Of a stretch of 64,000 nucleotides of DNA, positions 1 through 9,966 are shown piece by piece. The translations under genes and the position numbers were made by a program. The stretch spans positions 1,787,815 to 1,851,814 of the forward strand of contig NW_006499997.1 in assembly GCF_000471905.2 (NCBI RefSeq), read 5' to 3'. Within the stretch, counting starts at the first letter, position 1. Each line of letters starts with the position of its first letter. A model generated the notes under the pieces. It saw only the letters and a program-made list of their open reading frames with translations, was not told the DNA's origin and made no database searches. This DNA comes from Amborella trichopoda (Eukaryota; Streptophyta; Magnoliopsida; Amborellales; Amborellaceae).

Positions 1-1130
1 CCCTATGTTGCCTTAGGACTTGCGTGATCTTGCATGACTAATCTGCGATCAATCTGGTGCCTGGTTGATCGTAAGATGATTTTTTTCTTGTAAGTCTTAA
101 CATGGGGATCAAATTGATACCAACGTCGAGCCACAGATCTTGCTTTTGGTGCATGATCATGTGACTTTAAATTTGAGTAGATCTTGAAATCGTGGATCGA
201 TAGTGTGTTCGTTCCTTGATGTTTTTTTGTGTTTTCTTCACTGAATCACATTGAGCATGCTACTAAGATCATGGGCCACCAAAAACAGCTCGATTTCGTG
301 GCCAAACAAAGATTTTACGAGTTCAGAATTTTGGCCGAAATCACAGATTTCGGTGAAGGAATTTGCATTCTATTCGTTGGCTTCATGTGCAGAATCCAAC
401 TGTTAATCATGTACAGGGTTCCGATTAGAGATGGCCCGAGACCTTACGCTCACAGTAGAATTGGTCTCGCGTCGATCATGCTCGCTAGTGGCATGATTTG
501 GCCACTCGAGTGAGGAACGACATTGCTGAATTTCCTGCACTTTTCTTCACGAATCTGCAACTTCTCTCAACCTTTTCTTCATGCTCGAGTATCGTCATGA
601 AGCGTGCCACATATCAAATCGCTCGTCTTGACTAGACGAACATGCTCACCAAATTTGAGCATGATCTAAATTAGGACGAGTGAGATATGAGTGTCGAAAT
701 TCACTAGTCGTCATTGTCCCTTCAATGGTGTAGTGTTGCAGGGTGGCCGTACGAGAATAGTGTATGGCTTCTAATGTTTCACTCCTTTGCCTATAACTTC
801 TTCATAGAATGTCCGTTTGAGCTGAAACTTGGCTTTTGGAGTTTTCAACTGTGACGGATCCAATGGTGGTGGTCCCATAGCAATTTGAATGCTGAAAATG
901 TAGCTCTGGTCCGTTTCACGGTGCTAGAGGTCGATTCTACTGGAATTATTTCTCTGTCTTCACTGCCTTAAACATTTCAGAATGCGACGAAACTTGGTAA
1001 GAGATTCTTGAGAGATCTTATGAAGATCTTAGCTAGTTTTGGGGTTGTTTCGAGACTGTCCAAATTTCCACTACTTGCTAGGCCTTTATTGAGCGGGGGA
1101 CCCCATGTTGATGAAAAATACCTTCCAACA
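1..1130 (-). repeat. 3' LTR of element 1 (U3 part)
   Basis: The stretch is colinear with 34200-35312 and 48180-49320 and ends at the shared boundary CTTCCAACA, the complement of LTR start TGTTGGAAG. Only the U3 side lies in the window. The next bases read, on the minus strand, as a G-rich stretch (GGTGGGGCTTGT) that fits a weak polypurine tract. Short open frames here are not coding; their homologous copies do not keep frame. Confidence 0.85.
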
Positions 1131-1590
1131 ACAAGCCCCACCGATTGTTATGCTTCGAGAGAATCGAGAAGTGAATTCATTCTAGAATTTTGAGGGATCT
1201 TTGTAAATTTCGCACCCTCAAGAGAGTATCTGTGGTTCTAAAGCATGAGGCCTTTGTTAAGACCTCCTCATACAGAACCAAGCCTTTTTTGAAGGCCAAA
1301 TGCTACGAACCTTCGCTCGTTGTTGTTTGCTGCTACACCAGCTTTGGTTTTGATGCTCAAGCTATCTCCTGTAGGTCTCGTCTAGTGGGGTTTAGTGGGG
1401 GCTTCTGACTCAACCCGAAAGTCTGGTCCCATGTAGGCTATGGGGTTTGACGAAGACTACCCTGAAGCCTGTGGCAGGTTAGACCCTAAATTCATCAGTT
1501 TCTTGCCTTCACGATGGCTCTTAGCATTTTCAGAGGGATCTTTTGGTCATCGTTCTCACCCTCAAGGACTCTTATTGTTGAACTAGGATC
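1131..1590 (-). other. Element 1 internal sequence next to the 3' LTR
   Basis: Non-coding internal sequence, colinear with 35313-35870 of element 2. It holds one copy of the segment that is amplified into a 50-bp array in element 4 (21190-21440): a GAGGGATC-type motif followed by CACCCTCAAGAG near 1195-1225. Confidence 0.6.
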
Positions 1591-1599
1591 TTTGCAGCT

Positions 1600-1970
1600 C
1601 TCACTCCCTGATGAGCCATGAAACTGGGGAGATCTTCTGTGCTCTCACTCCCTGATGAGCTATGAAACCGAGGAGATCTTATGCGGCTCTCACTCCCAAA
1701 TGACCCATAAAACTGGCGAGATCTTTTGTGCTCTCACTCCCTGATGATCGATAAAACTGGGGAGATCTTATGTGGCTCTCACTCCCTGATGCACCATAAA
1801 ACCGGGGAGATCTTATGGGGCTCTCACTCCCTGATGAGTAGTAAAAACTAGGGAGATCTTGTGGGGCTCTCACTCCCTGATGAGCTAGACATCAAGGAGA
1901 CAGCTCTCACTCCCTGATGAGCCATGAAACTGTGGAGATCTTGTGGGGCTCTCACTCCCTAACGAGCCAT
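1600..1970 (+). repeat. 45-bp tandem repeat, about 8 copies
   Basis: Units begin CCCTGATGAGC, continue with GGGGAGATCTTATG and end GGCTCTCACT. Period is 44-45 bp; one unit near 1874 is shorter. Element 2 keeps only about two degenerate units at 35870-35955. The period is a multiple of 3, so a repetitive open frame appears on the minus strand, but nothing else suggests coding. Confidence 0.85.
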
Positions 1971-2950
1971 CTGGCATGCATCTGGATGCTGGCTTTTGAG
2001 GATTTTAGGCAGACCTCAATAGCTTCGTGACTATTTGGAAATTGAATATCGGCTGAGGCGGTAGCCGTGCGTCATCTTATCTTGTCGGTCTAAGCGCCCT
2101 TTCGCAGGTTTTCACTTGAACAGGGGAAGCAGCAACGTGAAGAAAGTTTTCACCAACTTCCGTTATTTTTGGGCTCTTTTACCCATGACCTATGGTCATG
2201 TCCACCCTTTTTACCCCTTTTTTGCTCACGGTGCTCTCTTGGGTTTTTACCGTGCCTGGATTTTGCTTTCAGCGGAACTCTCTTACTCATGGTTTCGTGA
2301 CCAAGGCCGTCCGTCATTTTTACTCATGGTGTTCCCTTGTCCAAGTGTACACCATGCCCATTTTGTTTTTAGAAGGTATGCTTAGGGTCGTGCCTTCGAG
2401 ACTTGTGCACAGCCTTTTAACGTCATGTGGCCAGGACGTACACTTTAGTTTAGGGTCATATAGCTGGACCGTAGCAGTAAGGAATGGCAGTCTGTAATAG
2501 CCACATAGTGAGTCTGGTGATGACTTTAACTCACTTGGGGGGATGGCATGAAGTTGCCCATGGAGAGTTGATTGGATGGTAGGTGAAAGGTGGTGACCCA
2601 CTAGCTGATAGCGATTATAGGTGCCAAGATGGCTTGCCATTTGGTGAGCATGAGTAGGACTCATTGGGGGATGATGAAAGGTGGTGAAGGTGGTCCGCGC
2701 ACATGAATAAGTCAGCTAAGGAAGACGTGTGTGGAGATGCACGTAAAGGGCGTGTGTGTCTAAGTAGGCTCACTGGGGAGAAGAAGAGCGTACGCGCACA
2801 CAAATGGGTGGTTAGAGAAAGCGTGTGCGAAGATGCACGTGAAAGGGGTGTGCTGCTAACGGGGGCATGTTTTAAGGTTGCACCTCCTAAACCTGAGCAA
2901 AGCAATTTAACGTCATGCGATCGTGATGCGCATTATGGTTTAAGGTAATA
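1971..2950. other. Element 1 internal non-coding region
   Basis: Colinear with 35960-36900 of element 2 and, reversed, with about 20400-21110 of element 4. It contains phrases such as CCCATGACC and CTCATGGTTTCGTGACC that recur in all three copies. No open frame is conserved between them, so I call it non-coding. Confidence 0.6.
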
Positions 2951-4365
2951 TATCTTAGACATGGTTATGCAATTTTAGGTCATGCAACTAGGACCGTGCA
3001 GTTTAAGGTTGTGCAACTAGACCTCCACTATAGTTTAAGGTCATATAGTTTGGACTATGGCTATGCAGTTTAGAGTCATGCAGTATGGACCGAGTATGAA
3101 TCGCCATGTCAGTAAGGCTGCATTGGGGGCGGGTTAAGTATGTGGATAGCAATCTGACTCCCTAGGGATAAAGATAGTTAAGGCTATACACATGCGAAGA
3201 GATGTGGATGAAGGTGGTGATCCTACGAGGAGTAGTAAACGAGAGAGGCTTCATTGAGGATTAGGAGGACCAGTGTGACTTCATGGGGATAATGAATATT
3301 GGTGTGCATGGAACTCTGATAGGCCAGAGTATAGATGAACCTCATCATGGGTTGAAGGGGTAAGAATGGCCTTAACTCTCTGGAGGTGACAGGGTGAGTA
3401 CGACCCTTGCATACATCTAACTCCGCTGGGGGTCTAGTGGGAGTTATGGGTAAGGACTACCGTGTGTTACAGTTTTAGGGTCTTGTAGTTTGGACCAGGG
3501 CTATGCTGTTTAAAGTCATATAGCTAGGACCACGCAGTTTGGGGTCATGCAACTAGACCTTCATTACAGTTTAGGGTCGTATGGTTTGGACCATGGTTGT
3601 ATAATTTTGAGTCGTGTAATAAGGACTTAAACTAGACCTCCGTTATAGTTAAAGGTCATATGGTTCGGACCATAGCTATGTAGTTTAAGGTCATATAATG
3701 CGGACCATCGCTGTGCAGTTTACGGTCATGCAATATGAACCATGGATGTGCAGTTTAAGGTCATGTAATGCGGACCATGGATGTGTAGTTTAAGGTCATG
3801 CAATGTGAACCATGGTTGTGTAGTTTAAGGTCATGCGCTGCGGACCATGGTTGTGCAGTTTAAGGTCATGTAATGCGGATTTTGGTTGTGCGGTTTAAGG
3901 TCCTACAATGCGGACCACGGCTGTACAGTTTAAGACCATGCAATGCAGACCATGGCAGTGTAGTTTAAGGTCATACAGCACAGACCGTGGCTGTGCAGTT
4001 TACGGTCATGTAATGCAGACCATGGCTGTGCAGTTTAAGGTCATGCAATGCAGACCAAGGCTGTGCAATTTAAGGTCATGGAATGTGGACCATGGCTGTA
4101 TAGTTTAAGGTCATGCCATGCTGACCATGGCTGTGCAATTTAAGGTCATGCAATGCGGACCATGGCTATGCAATTTAAGGTCACGCAATGCAGACCATGG
4201 TTGTGCAGTTTAAGGTCATGCAATGCGGACCATGGCTGTACAGTTTAAAGTCATGCAATGCGGACCATGACTGTGCAGTTTAAGGTCATGCATTGCAGAC
4301 CATGGTTGTGCAGTTCATGCAATGCGTACCATGGCTATGCAGTTTAAGGTCATGCAATGAGGAGC
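2950..4365 (+). repeat. 35-bp tandem repeat array
   Basis: The unit is built from TGTGCAGTTTAAGGTCATGC followed by AATGCGGACCATGGC, 35 bp in all. It is regular from about 3640 to 4365 (roughly 20 copies) and degenerate to the left. The same array occurs in element 2 (36370-37440 and 37880-38110) and reversed in element 4 (19690-20400, 20740-20830). Thirty-five is not a multiple of 3, so an open frame such as 3908-4108 passes through all phases and is not a gene. Confidence 0.9.
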
Positions 4366-4569
4366 ATTAAGTGGTGAAGGCACGTGACTCCATGGGGAAC
4401 ATGGACGTCACCAGAGATTAGACTCCCTGAGGAGTGAGATTGTGATGCAGGGAATGAACTTCCTGAAGAGGCAGGACAATGATCCGAAGGGGAGTGCCAA
4501 GGCATGCACACGGCACCAAGTGTGGAGTGGCACATGCATCAGTAAGCCTAGGTGATGTGTTAGGTACCT
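4366..4569 (+). other. Spacer between the 35-bp and 26-bp arrays
   Basis: Unique sequence conserved with 38110-38325 of element 2 and partly with 17243-17345. No gene is visible. Confidence 0.5.
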
Positions 4570-4890
4570 TGGTTAAACATGCGGCAGTAGGCCCCGACAT
4601 TCCGTGTGGCAGTGATTTGTGGATGGGACGCGCGGCAGTGACCCCTCGACGAGACCCGCGATGATGATCTCTAGATGAGATGCGCGACGATAACCCCTGA
4701 ACGAGATGCGAGGTGATAATCTCTGGATGCGATGCATGGCAAGAGTCTCTGATTGAGGTGCTCAGCAATAATCTCTGGACGAAATTCGTGGTGATAGTCT
4801 CTAGTCGAGGCGCTCGATAAAAGTCTTGATAGGGCGTGCGACAGTAGCCTTCTAATGAGGCACGCGACACAAGTCTCGATGAGGCTCGCG
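4570..4890 (+). repeat. 26-28 bp tandem array upstream of the antisense promoter
   Basis: About eleven degenerate units of the form CTCTGGACGAGATGCGCGACGATAA. Equivalent arrays lie at 17345-17540, 38325-38595 and reversed at 19190-19445. Each sits about 100-450 bp upstream of a TATA-like box facing the antisense gene. The constant position suggests a promoter-proximal element; that role is inference. Confidence 0.75.
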
Positions 4891-5007
4891 ACAATGATGC
4901 TTCGGGTCTCAAGCTTGGCCCACCCCGGCTTGATCTTATCGCCATCAAGGGCTGGGGACTGGAGCGTAATTCTGAGTTTGTTGGGGCCAGTTCACGGTAC
5001 GATGGGG

Positions 5008-5016
5008 TACAAAAAG
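5008..5016 (+). promoter_or_regulatory. TATA-like box of the antisense gene, element 1
   Basis: TACAAAAAG followed by GGGAGAAACCCC. The aligned sites are TATAAAAGG at 17640, TACAAAAGG at 38700 and TATATAAAGG (minus) at 18983-18992. The flanks are conserved too: a GTGGCACTG-type motif before the box and an A/C-rich stretch ending in a GAAGGGTA-like motif after it. In element 1 the second base pair has drifted from TATA to TACA. Confidence 0.6.
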
Positions 5017-5982
5017 GGGAGAAACCCCAGTTTATTGTTTTACTTAAGGGTAAAATAGTAGAAAGCTTTTTAGACAGAGAGAGCCAAAACTTTATTATGA
5101 GGGTTTTTCTGCCAACACTTCCTGGCCAAAACTTGCAGGGATAGGACTTTAAGGATTTTTTTGGCGAGCTTCAGGAGGTGCGTAGCTTCGCAGTGTGATT
5201 GCGAACCTTTCCGGGGAGTGTCGAGGCTTTTTGAGCAAGGAAAAGGGTCTCTCGGGGCCTTAGCAGAATTTGTAGAGGCACCCTGCAGGGGTTCCAGTGC
5301 TCCTTCGGTCATTTTGCTGCTAAAAGGTAGGTCGTAGAGAGTTCAGAGGGCTTTATCCGCTCTCTGGTTGTTGGAGGAAAAGGAGAAGAGGCTGCATTGT
5401 GTTCATCATAAATTTAGCAGAATTTCAGTGAGCTTTGGTGAACTACTGAAGTGGGAAACCAAGGAGAAGGGCAATTCGTAGGGTCGCAGGGAAGGTTTTA
5501 GGGATTTCTGGTGGTTTTTGCTAACTCCATCAACGAGTAGAAGGTGGGAAGGATTTTCTCGGTGAACAGGAGTGGATTGCAGGTGGAGAGGGGAAATGCC
5601 AGTGGGAACCCGGAGGGTTGGGGGGAAGGCGAAAGGTCATGGGAAGGCGGAGGGTCGTGGGGCGAAAAACGATCATCTTCCACACGCGCGGTGACCAGCT
5701 ATGCCACTAGTGTCAAGAAACATGTCTGAATTTCAAGGGTTGCACGTGCGGCACGTGCTAACAGTTGGAGCGAGGCATTAATATGCGTCAATAGTCCTTG
5801 GCTGATCGCGAGACGATGATTCCCTCCTGGTGATGACAACGATTCCATCCCAGTGGGCAGACGGCGGTAGTCTTGCCCTTATCTATGAGATGGTGATTCC
5901 ATCTTGGTGGGCAACGGTGATTGTCTTGCCCTTGTGAGAGCAGTTTCTTCGTGGCCGCCTAGCGTCCTTTGTTTTTATTCTA
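5017..5982 (+). other. Leader of the antisense gene, element 1
   Basis: About 960 bp between the TATA-like box and the first ATG of the antisense ORF. It is colinear with 17650-18590 and 38710-39640. It begins with a short GA tract and contains no open frame conserved between copies, so it is probably untranslated; it may contain an intron. Confidence 0.5.
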
Positions 5983-8900
5983 ATGGCTGAGTCTTCGAGG
6001 GCCATTCCAGACGTGAGGAACCTCCCACGAGAAGGGGAGCTTGACACTGACAATTTCACCGTTGAGAGCTGGGTGAGAGGTGAACCAATATGGCTCACCA
6101 AAGCCTTATGTGAACCCAGGTGGCCTCTGAGCGTCACCTTTGTGAGTGCCCCCATTCAGTTAAAGATAAGGGAAGATAATGATAGAGTCGTGAGCATAGA
6201 GGAAGGGGTAGGCCTTCTGCATTGCCTGCACCGAAACGTAGCCTCTAACACGAACTTGCCACCCTAGGCAAGCGAATGGTGGAAACGTAGTGCATGCTAT
6301 GGTCCTCTTCCAGTCTACTGGTGCAAGGGGAGCACCAGTACCTAAAGGGATATTCCTCCTGAACCCTGAAAGTGTAGCGGGTCTTCAAGGATATTTTGAG
6401 ACTGGCTTCTTTGCCGACTGCCCTCCAGTGCTTGGTGGGCTACTACAACCGTTGTTCAATCACGGTGAAACTGTTGTTGGAGACTTGGGGCCTTGCTAGC
6501 AGCACATGGCTGCTTGGTCGCAGAGACGTAGGGATTTTGCTGATGGACCTGCACTTCATCGGCGGGCTGCCTCTCCTCGGTGCCATGTATGAAGAGTTTA
6601 TTCCCCCAAACTTAGTCATTTTCGGAGGGGAAAAGGTAGGCAAAGAAGCCCCGCCAACTGGACTTTGTGAGTTGCTCGAGATCTATCAAGAACTCTACGA
6701 TGAGCTCAAGAACGGGCAGGTTACCTTTGCTAAGTGGGTAGTTTTAGTTTATGATGATTATATGGATGAAGCTGATCCATCGCCGAGAAAAGAGGGGAAG
6801 GAAATCCCACCAGTTTTCAAGTTGCGGATGAAGAATGGACATGTCTTCTTAGCGATTTATTTGGCACTTTTCTTATGCAAACTTGCCCTACCTGGAGGGT
6901 CAGACGTCATTCGTTCTGGTGTCTTTTATGTGGCCTGTGACATGGCACAGGGGAGGGAATATGCATTCGCGCAGCCCGTACTGTGCAACATTTATTATGG
7001 CCTGGGTGCCAATTTCAGGGGGAGACTGTACCAGGGGGATGAAGAGGGGAAAAATGGCATAGTAGAAGGTGAGGCCTTCCCACAGGATTTCAAGACCCCT
7101 TTCTCGATTCATTACGTGTACAGCTGGCTTAGAGCTTACTTTCGGGACACATACCTTGGAAACAAGGAGCTGGAGGTCAGCATGTGTTGATTTTTGCTTA
7201 AGATTACCGAGCAAAAGGCAATTTTCCATCCCCCAGGCCAGGCGCACAGCTTGTTTTTCAACAACCACTTCCACACGACTCGGGTGGCATTTCCAGTTGG
7301 AAGCCTCATAGACCGTGCGTACGTCGACAAGCTGCACCATCACCTAGATGGTGACTTCACCAGCCCGAAAAAATTGATGTGTATGCTAAGTCTCAGAGGC
7401 GACATTCTCGCCTATCCATGGTGTGTAGCTAGAGGGCTAATTTCGTCACCGATTCGCTCGACAGCATGAGCTGGATTAGGGGTGCTCGTTCTTTTTGCTC
7501 TTTGATAAGCGGCATAGCAAGGTAGCCAGCTAGAAGAAGAACGAATTGGGAACCCGTCGAGAGACTTGGAACCTGAGGCACGTTCGCATTACATGGGCCA
7601 CATACCTGGAGGCCACCAGGTCAACAAGTACGTGCTGCCCCATTTTGGCAGAACGGCACAGCCAACCAAAGTCCACGATAATTGGTGGAGAATCAAGAAT
7701 TAAGGGGTATTGGGACGCGGATTAACCCTGAAAAATGGAGGATGGCCACTAGAGCCAAGACACCCGGCAACAAAAATTGGTTAAGACCCCTCCCCTAAGA
7801 GAAATCTTGACCCTAGGCTTTCCTTATGACTGATGCTTACTCGGGCGGCCTCCCCGACTTATCGTGGACAAGTCTTTACCACGATTTCTTAGTTTGGAGA
7901 AGAAGACAAAGAATATTTTTGACAACCTCTTTAAGATCTTCAAATGGAAGGAAGGCCGTAAATCCTTAGGGTATGAAAGGCGTTCGGTCCAAGACTTAAA
8001 TGAGCTGATAGAGAGCGAACCTCATAGCAAATTGGCTGCTAGTTCTTCAAAGTCCGAGACTTCAAAGGCTGCTATGCCTGAGTAGGCGAAAGGAAAGAAG
8101 AGAAAACTGGCTGTTGTTCTCGAGTCGGTAAAGAAGAAGATGTAGGTTGCTGCGCCTGAGCCAACGAAAGGAAAGGAGAAAAAGCAGGCTATCAAGCCCG
8201 AGTCGGTGAAGAAGAAAAAGCCGGTTGCTGTGTTCGAGCCGAGGAAGAAGAAAAAGCAGGTTGCCGCACCCGAGTCAGCAAAAGGAAACGAGAAAAAGTG
8301 GACAGCCCCAGCAACTCTTTGCCCCCCAGCTCAGAAGGAAACCAAGGCCTTGGGGAGCAAATGAGGTAGGGTCACCGTGGTTCACAAGTCAGGAGACAAC
8401 TCCTCGCCCTTGGCTACTTCGGAAGGCTGTGTGTCTTGGGTCATTTCCCAGTCATCTTCTGCTCTTGTGGCCTCGCCTTCTCTTTCACCTGAGCTTTCTC
8501 TTGGCCCTTCAGAGGTTCAAGTCAGTGCCTCAGAGCCTACTTCCCCAATTGTGGTTGAAGAGGAGGGCCCAATCCCGATCGAAGTGAACGGGGCTGATGA
8601 GGCTGGTCTTGATGAGAGGGAAGAGGCAACAAGGGCCTCTGGAATTTTGATAGTCATCGTGCTTGCCGAGGAAAGGGAAACCACAACAAAGGCCGTGATA
8701 ATAGAAGAGGACGAACCCCCAAGATCTGAAGAGGGGCCATTCGAGCAGCAGGAGACAGCTGCCTTGACCGATAGATTTACGGGGGGTGGAGAAGCAAGAC
8801 GCTCTGAGGGTTCAAGCTTGTTGGGCCCTGAGGCGGCACCCATGCCTCCAGAGGAGGTAGGCACCATGGGAGATTCTATTGATAAAATGATCATCGTGGC

Positions 8901-9851
8901 AGATCAGGGCGAAGAAGGAGAGGGAGAGGGTGTCGAATCTCTCGAGGTGGAGATGGCTCTAGAGGAGGGGACACAAGGAGAGGTCGCTCCCCCGAGCAAG
9001 GAGACTATCGAGGTGCAACCCGAGACTGAGGTAATGGCTCCAGGCGAGGAGGCCAGCCTTTCCCCGACTGCGGTTGCGGTGCTCACAGAGGACAAGGTGA
9101 CGGTGCCTGGACAAGCACGGATCGAGCTCGACTTGGTCATGTCCAGGGGTCAGAGCAAGAAAGCCGTTGCCGAGGCATCAGAGCAACCTAAGGTTGCTCC
9201 AAAGGAACCTAAGACCTTGACTGTAGCCTGCTATGGTTGCTCTTGCTACATTGCCTAGGCCTTCTCTCAGCGGTTTGTCAGGCGTCATTTTTGTGATGCT
9301 TCAGACAGGCATCCATCAACTGACAGAGCTGTCTTTGGAAAAGATTGGAGCGGTGATCCAACGGTTGAGGGAGATTTCCCTAGGGAATGCACCTGGAATC
9401 CTTCCTAATTTTGATAGAGTTGTCAATGAGCTGAAGGGATGGAGGGTGAAGGCCCTGGGGGAAGAAGAAACTGCACAGCGGCTGGAAAGCTTGCGGTTGC
9501 CCCCTTTGGAATCATCTCTTATGTGCCACCGTTAATCGGTAAACCCTCAATCGCAGCAGCAAGCTGCCACGGAATCCTAGAGATGAGGCCTTGCTGAGGA
9601 GGCCATAGCCCACCATCACAAGGTGACGACTCTGAGAGCGAAGACTGGAGAAAGAGACTGCGGATTGGGAAGCGATGGATAAAGTGCTTTTTGATAACTC
9701 TTTGGCCCTCCAGCATTCTTTGAGAGAAGCGACCACCTTAATGGAGCAAGAGGCCGAGCTGGTAGCAGAGCTGAAGAATGAGATTGAATGGGTGAAAGCA
9801 TCGGCTGCATTATATAAGGGAAAGAACAATGAAGCAATTGATCGATTTTGA
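5983..9851 (+). pseudogene. Decayed plant mobile domain (PMD)-like antisense ORF
   Basis: A broken gene antisense to the element's gag. First block: 5983-6267. The core at 6396-7190 resembles the aminotransferase-like plant mobile domain, with LHFIGGLPLLG, a YEEFIPP motif, GREYAFAQPVLCNIYYGLG and FSIHYVYSWLRAYF. An in-frame TGA at 7188 interrupts it and the same frame continues to 7469. After a frameshift, one frame runs 7864-9258 with stops at 8083, 8143 and 8362. It encodes a Lys-rich repeated linker (8086-8340) and then a Glu/Pro-rich acidic tail. Another shift leads to 9233-9535 and a coiled-coil-like C-terminus ending in NEAIDRF at 9851. The PMD call comes from memory of the family; the cellular role in this context is unknown. 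Confidence 0.65.
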
Positions 9852-9966
9852 TGACACATTCTTTCTCTTTTTCTTTTTCGTATCTTTCCATTGTAAAGGA
9901 AGGAAGCATGTAACAGCCTCTTGATTTGCGAATGAAACAATTCTTTTGACTTTTATTTCTATTTCA

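Noticed and set aside
1679..1873. Repetitive minus-strand peptide in the 45-bp array
   Set aside because: Open only because 45 is a multiple of 3; element 2 lacks the array.
3908..4108. Open frame in the 35-bp array
   Set aside because: The 35-bp period shifts phase at every unit, and the counterpart arrays in elements 2 and 4 do not keep it.
1600..4365. Possible CRISPR-like repeat array
   Set aside because: Units are head-to-tail with no unique spacers, and the genome is a plant.
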